From an uncultured Clostridia bacterium (GTDB taxonomy: Bacteria; Bacillota; Clostridia; Oscillospirales; Acutalibacteraceae), in NCBI GenBank assembly GCA_947589415.1, contig CANQBP010000002.1:97848-161847 (forward strand): 64,000 nt of DNA, written 5' to 3'. Below, piece by piece: positions 25,937 to 34,582 of this stretch. Under the pieces are notes generated by a model. It had not been told where the DNA came from. It saw nothing but the letters and a program-made list of their open reading frames with translations, and searched no databases. The first letter of the stretch is position 1, and each line of letters starts with the position of its first letter. Both the position numbers and the translations under genes were made by a program.

Positions 25937-26950
25937 ATGAGAAATGAAAGATATTATTACAGTATTATGACTGCCGATGAGAAAAGCGCATACAGAATTA
26001 TTTATGACGGTCTGAAAATGCGTTCATATAATATTTCTGCGGCTGTTCCTTTGTCACAAATTGATATGCAGGAAGTGTACCTCAAGGTGCTTTATGATAA
26101 TCCGATGTTTTATTACGTAAACCAGACGGTTGTAAGAATGCGGGGAACGTTCGGTTATTGGGAACTGCTTCCCGAATATCTTTACACAAGCAGGGAAATA
26201 AGCATTATTAACAATGATATCAGGAATATTATACGTAAAATAAGAAATAAAACGGCAGGATTTATAAATGACGAGTTTCGCCTCGAAAAATGTCTGCATG
26301 ACAGTGTGGTGAGGAGTGTTGCGTATGACTACAATTCATTGAAAAAACAGGATTCTTTCAATGCACACTCAATTGTCGGTGCATTTCTTGACAAACGTGC
26401 GGTATGTGAGGGAATAGCAAAGGCTTTTAAGCTGCTTTGCAACGAATTTGGCATAAAATGCATTGTTGTGTTGGGAAAGGCTGATGAACGGGGTAATTTT
26501 GACGGCGGAGAGTATCATGCATGGAATTTGGTCAAGATACGAAACGAGTCATATTATGTTGATGTTACATGGGATAATATGTACGAGGGAGAATTACAGC
26601 ATATAAGCTATGATTACTTTAATGTCACGACCAAAGATATTATGCTCGATCATCAGCCCATGGGGGATCTGCCGATATGTACCTCAACAGACCTTAATTA
26701 TTTTCATTATACAAACAGTTTTGTAAGCACCTTCGGAGAACTGGAAACACTTATAGACAAAAGACTCGGCTCGGATAAGATAATATTCAAGGCATTGAAA
26801 AATAAAGGACAGTTTATGAACCTCAAAGAATTGGAGAGAAAAACATATGAGGCTCTGATAAAAACTATGTTCAGAAGAATGTGTACAAGACCGTTTGCAT
26901 TAGTTTTTAATGAAATGCATAATATTGGAAAGATATTTTTTGCAGGCTGA
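25937..26950 (+). CDS. Transglutaminase-like cysteine protease/peptidase-fold protein, cytosolic
   Basis: 337 residues with a transglutaminase-like core. The catalytic triad is complete: Cys in RAVCEGIAKAF, His in YHAWNLVKI, and Asp in YYVDVTWDN. There is no signal peptide or membrane segment, so it should act in the cytosol, perhaps cleaving or cross-linking an operon partner. It is a paralogue of the secreted protein at 36438: both share the C/H/D blocks and the later CTSTDLNY/CTTSDFNY segment. The ATG is 12 bases after the LRR stop and has no clear SD, suggesting coupled translation. Confidence 0.88.
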   Translation: MRNERYYYSIMTADEKSAYRIIYDGLKMRSYNISAAVPLSQIDMQEVYLKVLYDNPMFYYVNQTVVRMRGTFGYWELLPEYLYTSREISIINNDIRNIIRKIRNKTAGFINDEFRLEKCLHDSVVRSVAYDYNSLKKQDSFNAHSIVGAFLDKRAVCEGIAKAFKLLCNEFGIKCIVVLGKADERGNFDGGEYHAWNLVKIRNESYYVDVTWDNMYEGELQHISYDYFNVTTKDIMLDHQPMGDLPICTSTDLNYFHYTNSFVSTFGELETLIDKRLGSDKIIFKALKNKGQFMNLKELERKTYEALIKTMFRRMCTRPFALVFNEMHNIGKIFFAG

Positions 26951-27007
26951 TGATAAGGGTAAAAAAGTAATATCGTAAGCAAAAGCTGATTTTGGGGAGT
27001 GTCGCAG

Positions 27008-27694
27008 GTGAAATTCAGAATTGTGGGAAATGTTGTTCCTGCCGTTGAGGTACTTTTTGAACAGGCGGGAGAGGAAATGATAACCCAGTCGGGTGGTATG
27101 GCATGGATGTCGGACGGTATAACCATGACTACCGATACAAACGGCGGTGCATTGGCAGGACTCGGAAGAATGTTTGCGGGAGAAAGCATTTTTATGGCCC
27201 ACTACAAAGCACAGAAGTCCGGAAGCGTGATTGCCTTTGCAGCAACAGTCCCCGGAAAAGTTGTACCCGTAAAGATGAGGGAATATCCGGGCGGTCTTAT
27301 CTGCCAGAAAGGTGCATTTCTATGCTCGCAGTCGTCCGTCAGGCTTAATATAGAGTTTACAAGAAAATTATCATCGGGGCTTTTCGGCGGTGAAGGTTTT
27401 ATCCTTGAAAAACTTAGCGGAAGCGGTGCGGCTTTTCTTGAGGTTGACGGTGATGTTGTGGAAAAAACTCTCGGTGTCGGGGAGGTCATAAAGGTTGATA
27501 CGGGAAATGTCGTTGCTTTCGAGAGCGGAATGAAATATGAAATTGAAACGGTACACGGATTTAAAAATATTCTGTTCGGCGGAGAGGGATTGTTTTTAAC
27601 AAGAATAACGGGACCGGGAAAGGTTATTTTACAGACACAGAATATAAGGGATTTCGCAAATTTGCTTTCGGGGATTATACCGAGGAATAATTAG
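27008..27694 (+). CDS. AIM24/TIGR00266-family protein
   Basis: 228-residue protein made of Gly-rich beta repeats, matching the AIM24 (TIGR00266) family: PAVEVLF at the start, GGMAWMSDGI, the GGLFGGEGF-like block SSGLFGGEGF and its C-terminal partner ILFGGEGLFLT. The family folds as a beta-prism-like trimer of unknown function; bacterial members often sit in Ter and stress clusters. GTG 27008 follows GGGGAG at 8 bases; GTG 26999 overlaps that SD. Cytosolic. Confidence 0.88.
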   Translation: MKFRIVGNVVPAVEVLFEQAGEEMITQSGGMAWMSDGITMTTDTNGGALAGLGRMFAGESIFMAHYKAQKSGSVIAFAATVPGKVVPVKMREYPGGLICQKGAFLCSQSSVRLNIEFTRKLSSGLFGGEGFILEKLSGSGAAFLEVDGDVVEKTLGVGEVIKVDTGNVVAFESGMKYEIETVHGFKNILFGGEGLFLTRITGPGKVILQTQNIRDFANLLSGIIPRNN

Positions 27695-27707
27695 GAGTTG
27701 TGCAGAA

Positions 27708-28469
27708 TTGGATATATTTTTTTCGGATCTTGATAATACACTCATATATTCGCATAACAGAAAAATGCTTTGTGAAAAGACGGCGGTGGAATATCTTAAC
27801 GGGAGAGAACAAAGTTATATGACTTGCATGACATATAATTTTTTAAGAAATGCCGAATGGCTAAATCTTGTGCCTGTTACCGCAAGAACGGAAGAACAGT
27901 ACAGGAGAATTAACTGCGCTGATGAATTGAATATAAAGTACGCCGTAATATGTAACGGCGGGAAACTGCTTGTAAACGGTAATGAGGACGAAAAATGGAC
28001 GGCGGAAACACTTGAGCTTGTGTCCGAACAGCTTGGCGAATTTGAAAAGGCAGTCGATTTTTTCGGGAAAATTTGCGGAAAATCAAAAATACACAAACCG
28101 GAACCGTATATGGCATATGCTGTATCCGAAAATGCGGGTGAACTTTGCAGGAAATTGAGAAAGCGGATAGAAAGTGAAAATGTCCGTGTGGAAAATGACC
28201 GCAGAAAGGTTTATATTTTTACGGCTGCCGTAAACAAGGGAAATGCCGTTAAGCGGTTTAAAAAAATCGTTAATGCGGGAAAAACCGTTGCCGCAGGTGA
28301 TGATATTATGGATATTCCTATGCTGAACGGTGTTAGCGTTGCATTGGCATCGAACCGTATTTTTGACAAAATCAATGTAACCGAAAAACAGCAGCTATGC
28401 GGGGAAATAATTTCAGACCTGATTTGCGGCAGCTTGGAAGATATGCATAATTCGGGAATACTAAAATAA
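27708..28469 (+). CDS. HAD-superfamily phosphatase of the Ter biosynthetic module
   Basis: 253-residue HAD hydrolase of the Cof/sucrose-phosphatase type. Motif I is FSDLDNTLI with nucleophile D7 and acid D9; motif III lysine is in NKGNAVKRF; motif IV is AGDDIMDIPML. It probably removes phosphate from a small molecule made by the next three enzymes. The start is TTG 27708 with AGGAG nine bases upstream. It begins the four-gene metabolic module known from TerD gene neighbourhoods. Confidence 0.9.
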   Translation: MDIFFSDLDNTLIYSHNRKMLCEKTAVEYLNGREQSYMTCMTYNFLRNAEWLNLVPVTARTEEQYRRINCADELNIKYAVICNGGKLLVNGNEDEKWTAETLELVSEQLGEFEKAVDFFGKICGKSKIHKPEPYMAYAVSENAGELCRKLRKRIESENVRVENDRRKVYIFTAAVNKGNAVKRFKKIVNAGKTVAAGDDIMDIPMLNGVSVALASNRIFDKINVTEKQQLCGEIISDLICGSLEDMHNSGILK

Positions 28470-28483
28470 CGGGAGAAATTAAA

Positions 28484-29449
28484 ATGATCGGAAATATAAT
28501 TGAAAAATACAGCGTTGGGGCACTTTTGTATTCGCCTGCCCTTAACAGAGGAATTGCAAATGCGGTTATCGAAGAAAAATACAGCCGCCCTTATTCGTTG
28601 GCTTTATGTCTTGAAGATACGATAGCAGATGATAGTGTTGAGGAGGCGGAAAAACAGCTTAGCCTTACAATCGGTCGGATTTTTGAAGAATTTCATAAAA
28701 GAAAGTTTTATCTTCCTAAAATATTTATAAGAGTGAGAAACAGCAGTCAGATGTTGAGGCTTTATGAAAGCCTTTATAAATATTCGGAAATCATCACGGG
28801 GTTTATATTTCCAAAATATACCCTTTCAAATGCGGATGCTTATAACGAGGGAATTAAAAAAATCAATGCCGAAAGTAATAAGGTAATGTATATGATGCCT
28901 ATTCTCGAAAGCGGGGATATCATTGATTATTTTTCACGGCATATTATTCTTTCGGGTATCAGGGAAAAAATCGACTCGGTAAAAGACTATGTACTCAATG
29001 TCAGGGTTGGGGGGAATGATTTTTCAAATCATTTTTCGACAAGAAGGCATTGTGACGAAACAATATACGATATTATGCCGATAGCTCAGGTGTTAGGTGA
29101 CATAATTACCGTTTTTTCGGGTGACTATGTTGTATCAGGAGCTGTATGGGAATATTTTTCGGGCAGCGGTGATGAATGGAAGATCGGTATGCAAAAGGAG
29201 TTAAAACTCGATTTATTAAACGGATTTGTGGGGAAAACTGTCATACACCCTAACCAAATAGAGGTTGTGAACAGGTCGCTTATGGTTTCTCAAAAGGATT
29301 ATGAAGATGCGAAAAATATATTGAATTGGGACAAAAGCGGATTGCAGGTAGTTAAAAGTTTCGGCGGCGAAAGAATGAACGAAATAAAAACCAATACGAA
29401 TTGGGCATATAAGACGTTAATTCTTGCCGAAATATACGGAATTAAATGA
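28484..29449 (+). CDS. TIM-barrel C-C bond lyase (HpcH/citrate-lyase-like) of Ter clusters
   Basis: 321 residues, related to the HpcH/HpaI and CitE TIM-barrel lyases, in the Ter-linked branch (Pfam C-C_Bond_Lyase). Conserved acids and arginine appear in ALCLEDTIAD, KIFIRVRN, MMPILESGDII and VRVGGNDFS, followed by GKTVIHPNQIEVVN, as in CitE-like enzymes. It would form or break a C-C bond on an unknown substrate. It follows the HAD gene by 14 bases behind a GGGAG SD. Confidence 0.88.
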   Translation: MIGNIIEKYSVGALLYSPALNRGIANAVIEEKYSRPYSLALCLEDTIADDSVEEAEKQLSLTIGRIFEEFHKRKFYLPKIFIRVRNSSQMLRLYESLYKYSEIITGFIFPKYTLSNADAYNEGIKKINAESNKVMYMMPILESGDIIDYFSRHIILSGIREKIDSVKDYVLNVRVGGNDFSNHFSTRRHCDETIYDIMPIAQVLGDIITVFSGDYVVSGAVWEYFSGSGDEWKIGMQKELKLDLLNGFVGKTVIHPNQIEVVNRSLMVSQKDYEDAKNILNWDKSGLQVVKSFGGERMNEIKTNTNWAYKTLILAEIYGIK

Positions 29450-29466
29450 ATACGGGGGAATAGGAA

Positions 29467-30597
29467 TTGCAATATTCGGCAGATAATCTGGTAAGGACGG
29501 CAAAACGGGAAAATAACTCTAAACGCACATATCTTTACGTTAATCCGATACAGGGAAAACATATCCCGTCAGACCCGAAGGAAACTCTGGAAATGTGCAG
29601 GGCTGCCGCTGATATTATCAATAATAAATACAGCGGCGAAAAGCTCTATGTTATAGGGTTTGCTGAAACAGCCACGGGAATAGCGGCAGGGATATGCTCC
29701 TATCTTGATAATACATTTATGTATTACCAAAATACTACAAGAGAATACCGTGATGGCGAAGAGTATCTGTATTTTACGGAATCACACAGCCATGCAACGG
29801 AACAGATGCTCCGTTCGGCGGGGATAGGAGAGTGTATCGAAAGTGTTGACAGGATTATTTTTATAGATGATGAGGTTACAACGGGAAATACTATATGCAG
29901 TCTGATCAACGTAATCAGGAAGAGATACGGGGCTGATAATGTTAAATTCGGTATTGTGTCCGTACTCAACAGTATGACTGACGAACGCATAAAAGAGCTT
30001 GAGGAAAGCGGAATAGAATGTCTTTTCCTTTCGGCTGTTCCTCATGAATACAAAATGGACAGTATTGCCGATATTTCCTTTGATGAAAAAATACATAAAG
30101 TCGTAAAGTGTGAGTTTGAACCGAAATACAAGGAAATGACGCTTATAGGCAGGTACAATCCGAGAAATATGACAAAATTTTCTGATTACAAAAAGGATAT
30201 TAAAGATTATGTAAACGGTGTGATCGGTCATATGCATTTTGAACATTTTGAGAATGTATTGGTGTTGGGAACAGAGGAATTTATGTTTCCGACATTTTGT
30301 CTGGGTGAAATGCTTATCACTTCGGGGATCGCTGAAAATGTCAGAATACATTCGACCACAAGAAGTCCGATTGTTGCTTCGGCTGCGGAGAATTATCCCC
30401 TATATTGCCGTTACCGTATAAGGAGTCTATATGATGAAAACAGAATGACTTTTATATATAATCTTGAAAAGTATGATAGTGTTATCATACTTACCGATGC
30501 ACAAAAACCCGGCAACGGACTGCGGGATATATGTTCGGCACTTGAAAATGCGGGAAACAATGACATTACGGTTGCAAAACTTATGTATGAAAATTGA
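29467..30597 (+). CDS. Phosphoribosyltransferase with TRSP domain
   Basis: 376-residue protein with two domains. The N-terminal half is a type I phosphoribosyltransferase fold with the PRPP loop IIFIDDEVTTGNT; the C-terminal half is a TRSP domain, named for its motif, here STTRSPIVAS. Both are typical of TerD-linked operons, where a PRPP-derived nucleoside-like compound has been proposed. TTG 29467 is the start, after GGGGGAATAGG. Its stop is directly followed by the next gene. Confidence 0.92.
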   Translation: MQYSADNLVRTAKRENNSKRTYLYVNPIQGKHIPSDPKETLEMCRAAADIINNKYSGEKLYVIGFAETATGIAAGICSYLDNTFMYYQNTTREYRDGEEYLYFTESHSHATEQMLRSAGIGECIESVDRIIFIDDEVTTGNTICSLINVIRKRYGADNVKFGIVSVLNSMTDERIKELEESGIECLFLSAVPHEYKMDSIADISFDEKIHKVVKCEFEPKYKEMTLIGRYNPRNMTKFSDYKKDIKDYVNGVIGHMHFEHFENVLVLGTEEFMFPTFCLGEMLITSGIAENVRIHSTTRSPIVASAAENYPLYCRYRIRSLYDENRMTFIYNLEKYDSVIILTDAQKPGNGLRDICSALENAGNNDITVAKLMYEN

Positions 30598-30612
30598 TTG
30601 AGGGTATGTTTA

Positions 30613-31662
30613 ATGGAAAGCAGCTTTTTAAAGGACGATGCAGAGCTTTTACTTACGGATATAACGGGATTGGTTGAACCCTTGCCGACCTCGGAGAGAG
30701 AAAAAAGAATACAAAGCGGAACTCATTACTCGGAAATGCTGCCGATTGAGTATCGTCCGACAGATGACTATATCAAAATATACGAAAAATCACTTGAGGT
30801 TTTCGGTCAGAATACGGCTGATGCCGTGGCGGTGGTGTCCGATAAAATTGTAAAGAAAAAGGGTAAAAATGTTGTTATAGTATCTCTTGCAAGAGCCGGT
30901 ACGCCTGTTGGGGTACTTATCAGACGTTATATCAGAAAAAAATACGGTTATGAATGTCCGCACTATTCAATTTCCATAATCAGGGATCGAGGTATTGACA
31001 AAAATGCAGTTAATTATATCCTGCAAAGGCATAGCGCGGGCGATATACAATTTGTTGACGGGTGGACAGGCAAGGGAGTTATCTATAAAGAGCTTAAAAA
31101 GGAAATAGCAAATTTTGAGGGTGTTTCCGATAATCTTGCAGTTCTTGCAGATCCCGCATATCTGACAGATATTTGCGGAACGCATGATGATATAATGATT
31201 CCCAGCTCCTGCCTGAATTGTACGGTCTGCGGACTTATAAGCAGGACATTTTTAAGAAATGATATTATAGGTGAAAAGGATTTTCACGGTGCCGCATTTT
31301 ATAAGGAACTGTCGGCAGAGGACAGAACTTATGAATTTATTGACTATATTACGGACAGGTTTCGCTTTGATTTGAGGTTTGAAGATAATGCGGGAGGAAA
31401 TATCGGAATGGAAGATGTGAAAATGATTTCCGATATGTACGGAATAAGCAGCATAAATTTTATAAAGCCGGGAATAGGAGAAACAACAAGAGTTTTGCTA
31501 AGACGTGTTCCGTGGAAGGTCATAATTGACGAAAGATATCGGACAAGTGCGGAACTTGAGCATATAATGCAGCTTGCAAAGGAAAAAAACGTGGCGGTTG
31601 AATATGTGAGATTGAATAATTATAAATGCTGCGGAATTATAAAGCAGATGTCCGATGTATAA
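30613..31662 (+). CDS. StiP-type PRTase-like protein fused to a PELOTA RNA-binding domain
   Basis: 349 residues. The first ~240 match the StiP/PRTase-related family of tellurite clusters: SGTHYSEMLPIEY, VVIVSLARAGTPVGVL, HYSISIIRDRGID and FVDGWTGKGVI. The last ~75 residues match the PELOTA_1 RNA-binding domain (LLRRVPWKVIID, VEYVRLNNYKCCGIIK). The fusion suggests that the module's product acts on RNA or is sensed through it. ATG 30613 behind GAGGG is preferred; a TTG at 30598 abuts the previous stop. Last gene of the operon. Confidence 0.9.
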   Translation: MESSFLKDDAELLLTDITGLVEPLPTSEREKRIQSGTHYSEMLPIEYRPTDDYIKIYEKSLEVFGQNTADAVAVVSDKIVKKKGKNVVIVSLARAGTPVGVLIRRYIRKKYGYECPHYSISIIRDRGIDKNAVNYILQRHSAGDIQFVDGWTGKGVIYKELKKEIANFEGVSDNLAVLADPAYLTDICGTHDDIMIPSSCLNCTVCGLISRTFLRNDIIGEKDFHGAAFYKELSAEDRTYEFIDYITDRFRFDLRFEDNAGGNIGMEDVKMISDMYGISSINFIKPGIGETTRVLLRRVPWKVIIDERYRTSAELEHIMQLAKEKNVAVEYVRLNNYKCCGIIKQMSDV

Positions 31663-31689
31663 TTTTAAAAATTATAAATGCATGAATAA

Positions 31690-31730
31690 ACGGCTGTCAT
31701 ACCCGCTGAACAGGTATGGCAGCCGTTTTT
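31690..31730. terminator. Terminator closing the Ter operon
   Basis: 14-bp stem (ACGGCTGTCATACC / GGTATGGCAGCCGT, one G-U pair) with an 8-base loop and TTTT after it. It may also serve the convergent minus-strand gene. Confidence 0.85.
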
Positions 31731-31744
31731 AAGCGATAATATAA

Positions 31745-32875
31745 TCAAAGTGATTTTGACAGGACATAAATAAGTCTGTCAATGTCGTTCTGCTTTGTAA
31801 ATGCACATGGGGATATCCTCACCGCACCGCAGTCAAGCGTACCCATGGCTTCATGCGCACACGGCGCACAATGAAGTCCGGCACGAACGGCTATATTATT
31901 TCTATTGAGAATTGCGGCTGCTTCCTCGCTGTCGTATCCCTCCGCATTGAATGACAACACGGGTACAAAATACCTGTCGTCGGGCATTGGGGTGTACAGC
32001 TTGATTTTGGGCATTTTTTCAAGCCTTGAATAGAGATAACGCATCAGCTTAAATTCATGAGCCGATATTTTTTCGATTTTATGAGAGCTTACAAATTCAA
32101 TTCCGCTTTTAAGTCCCATAATACCCGAAAAATTCGGTGTACCGCTTTCAAATCTGTCGGGAAGCTCATCGGGCTGTTCGGAAGAATACGAATTACTTCC
32201 CGTTCCGCCCTCGATAATGGTTTGCATAGTATTATTTCCGGATACTATCATAAGCCCCGTACCCATAGGGCCGTACAGCCCCTTATGACCCGCAGTACAT
32301 AAAACGTCATAGCCGTCGTGCATATCTATCGGAACTACACCCGCACTTTGTGCGGCATCAACAATAAATAACAATCCGTAAGCATGAGCTAAAGCACACA
32401 ATCTCTCAATCGGCAAACGTACCCCCCATACGTTTGAAGCGTGTGTGCATACGATTAGTTTTGTTTTTGAATTTATCGCATGACGGAAGCTGTCTGTCGT
32501 TTTATCATCATCACCGGCAAAAACATCTGCTTTTGTACAGCTTATGCCCCTGCTTTTAAGCTGTTCGAGCGGACGCATTACCGCATTATGCTCCATTGAG
32601 GAAACAACAACGTGATCCCCGTTTTTTAAAAGTCCTTTTATCGCCATATTAAGTGAAATTGTACAGCTTGGAGTGAAAATAACGTTTTCCTCATTTTCCG
32701 CTCCGAAAAAATCAGCCGCCGTCCTACGTGCGGAATATATTTTCTCCGCAGTGGCAAGCGACATATTATGCCCGCTCCTGCCCGGATTTGCCGAGTTACG
32801 CATTGCTGATGCGCAGGAGTTCAATACCGACTGCGGCTTGGGGTAGGTGGTGGCAGAATTATCAAGATATATCAT
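31745..32875 (-). CDS. Class V aminotransferase, cysteine desulfurase/selenocysteine lyase-like
   Basis: 376-residue PLP enzyme of the SufS/CsdA-like branch (TIGR01977, EF2568 type). IYLDNSATTYPKP opens the protein; the PLP lysine is in TAGHKGLYGPMG and the sulfur/selenium-carrying Cys in RAGLHCAPCAHEA. It should release S or Se from (seleno)cysteine. The start overlaps the stop of the DUF3343 gene (ATGA), so the pair is coupled. This pair is known from neighbourhoods of selenium-dependent molybdenum hydroxylases, but no other such gene is in the window. Confidence 0.88.
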   Translation of the reverse strand: MIYLDNSATTYPKPQSVLNSCASAMRNSANPGRSGHNMSLATAEKIYSARRTAADFFGAENEENVIFTPSCTISLNMAIKGLLKNGDHVVVSSMEHNAVMRPLEQLKSRGISCTKADVFAGDDDKTTDSFRHAINSKTKLIVCTHASNVWGVRLPIERLCALAHAYGLLFIVDAAQSAGVVPIDMHDGYDVLCTAGHKGLYGPMGTGLMIVSGNNTMQTIIEGGTGSNSYSSEQPDELPDRFESGTPNFSGIMGLKSGIEFVSSHKIEKISAHEFKLMRYLYSRLEKMPKIKLYTPMPDDRYFVPVLSFNAEGYDSEEAAAILNRNNIAVRAGLHCAPCAHEAMGTLDCGAVRISPCAFTKQNDIDRLIYVLSKSL

Positions 32876-33114
32876 TTTTCACCGAGCCTTTCTGTACGCC
32901 CGATAATTTTTATACCGTGCTTTGTAAGAATTTGTTCCGCTTCGTCTGCTTTGTCCTGCGCTACCACTATGCTGTAACTGCAGCTTTTTTCATTGGCACG
33001 CCTTGCCGTTCTTTCAATTTCCGATTTTATTCCGAACGACCTCAGAATTTTTTGTCCTCTGAGAGCATAGGTAACAGACGACACCATAATAGCAGGTATG
33101 CCCAATTTGATCAC
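32872..33114 (-). CDS. DUF3343 small protein, putative Se/S carrier
   Basis: 80-residue ferredoxin-like-fold protein of the DUF3343 family: a short N-terminal strand, then SSVTYALRGQKILRSFGI and a C-terminal GIKIIG. Family members are thought to hand on sulfur or selenium for the neighbouring desulfurase. GTG 33114 overlaps the SD (GAGAGG); TTG 33105 has better spacing, so the start is uncertain by three residues. Confidence 0.8.
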   Translation of the reverse strand: MIKLGIPAIMVSSVTYALRGQKILRSFGIKSEIERTARRANEKSCSYSIVVAQDKADEAEQILTKHGIKIIGRTERLGEK

Positions 33115-33183
33115 CTCTCTCTTTTTATTTATATTTTATGCGGCAAAAATAAATTAGTTACCGATGTGTTTTTACCAATGCTA

Positions 33184-33212
33184 TTGACAACGGGGGAAAT
33201 TCAATCTAAAAT
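33184..33212 (+). promoter_or_regulatory. Near-consensus promoter of the 33-38 kb operon
   Basis: TTGACA (33184-33189), 17 bases, TAAAAT (33207-33212), the same hexamers as the Ter promoter. Confidence 0.7.
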
Positions 33213-33242
33213 TATAGTAACGGATTTTTGGGGGGTGGCTTT

Positions 33243-34430
33243 GTGTCCGAAATAAACTGCCCGGAATGTGGGACTTTGATTTCCGATAATGTAAAAAAAT
33301 GCCCGAAGTGTAAATTCCCCTTGGGGAATTTTACCTGTCCCGAATATGTAGCAGATGATAATATTTATGATATGAGGGGCAAATTTGACGTCAGCTTCGG
33401 TTCGGAGGTCACATATTCAGAAAAAAGAAAAACCGCACTAAACAGAAAGATAATTCTGTTCGGCGGTACTGCCCTTATAGCGGCGGTTGTTGTGTGTGCG
33501 GCAGTTATGTTATTAGTGAATATCATCACCCGTGCGGATAAAACGATCGATGTGTTGGATATACAGACAATAAATATCGGCAGAATTATGAAACTGAACG
33601 AAAAATATGTATTGATGCTGTCGTCTGATGAAACACGCCCGTTTGTGTCGGTTATAAAAAATAAAAAGAGTAATGAATACAGCTATGTATATATGGATAA
33701 CGGCAGCGGTGAGGTCGATTTTGCGGGAAATGCAGCCCTTTCTTCCGAAGATGAACCTTTCGAGCCTGTCGGGTATTTTTCGGGATATAGCGTGTCAAAT
33801 GATGACATTGAAAGTGCCGATTATGAAAGCGGTTATTATGACTGCACGGACAGAACTTCCACCGTTTGTACGGTAGACTGGCGAATAAAACTAAAAAATA
33901 ATGCAAGCGGGATATTACTCTATGACATTTCATGTGAAAATGAATACAGGGCCGAGCCGAATAAATATATTACCGTTATTGACGGAATCGGAACGGGGAG
34001 TAGTGTTGTTGAGGGTCTGCCGTACAGAGTGAGGGATATTTCGTTTGATTTTAAGCCTCTGTACTTTATACCGGCAGAAAATCTGGACAGCAGTAATTAT
34101 TCGACATTATTGCCTTTTAGTGCCCATTTCGGTAATTTTTATGACGGCAGCAACGTATATTTGAGTTATTACATATACGGAGATTTGAAAATGTCCGATA
34201 TAGAAAGAGGAGTGATTCTCTATGATTATTCACTGACCGGCTTTGATAAATCGGGAAGTACGGAGGTAAAAAATGAAACAGCTGATGTTATTGACGGCAA
34301 CTGTTCCGTTGTCACATCGGGTTCGCTGATATATCAGGATGATTTTACGGGTGATCGTGATTATTCCGTAAATATACGTGCATATACGGATTGGAACGAT
34401 ATTTCGGGTGTAAATAAAGATAATGAATAG
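33243..34430 (+). CDS. Zinc-ribbon, single-helix membrane protein, unknown
   Basis: 395 residues. A double zinc ribbon (CPECGTLI...CPKCKFPL) at residues 5-25 lies in the cytosol, one membrane helix near 75-97 follows, and about 295 residues of beta-rich ectodomain are outside, with no recognised fold. The ribbon-helix-ectodomain order suggests a sensor or a regulated surface protein. GTG 33243 follows GGGGGGTGG; a TTG at 33228 lies before that SD. First gene of a five-gene operon with a shared promoter. Confidence 0.82.
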   Translation: MSEINCPECGTLISDNVKKCPKCKFPLGNFTCPEYVADDNIYDMRGKFDVSFGSEVTYSEKRKTALNRKIILFGGTALIAAVVVCAAVMLLVNIITRADKTIDVLDIQTINIGRIMKLNEKYVLMLSSDETRPFVSVIKNKKSNEYSYVYMDNGSGEVDFAGNAALSSEDEPFEPVGYFSGYSVSNDDIESADYESGYYDCTDRTSTVCTVDWRIKLKNNASGILLYDISCENEYRAEPNKYITVIDGIGTGSSVVEGLPYRVRDISFDFKPLYFIPAENLDSSNYSTLLPFSAHFGNFYDGSNVYLSYYIYGDLKMSDIERGVILYDYSLTGFDKSGSTEVKNETADVIDGNCSVVTSGSLIYQDDFTGDRDYSVNIRAYTDWNDISGVNKDNE

Positions 34431-34582
34431 ATGTATTGTGCTGCCGCAGACAGATAATGTACGGGAAATCGGGCAGACCAACAACGGGAAATCAGGCAGA
34501 CACAACTGAAACATTGAAATTTGCCCTGTCGGGTGGTATAATCTTAGATATAAGAGGTGCGGCTATTTCGGAGGTGCGGTTT

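Noticed and set aside
19466..31662. Prophage or transposon as carrier of the Ter operon
   Set aside because: No integrase, transposase, tRNA junction or terminal repeats were seen around it.
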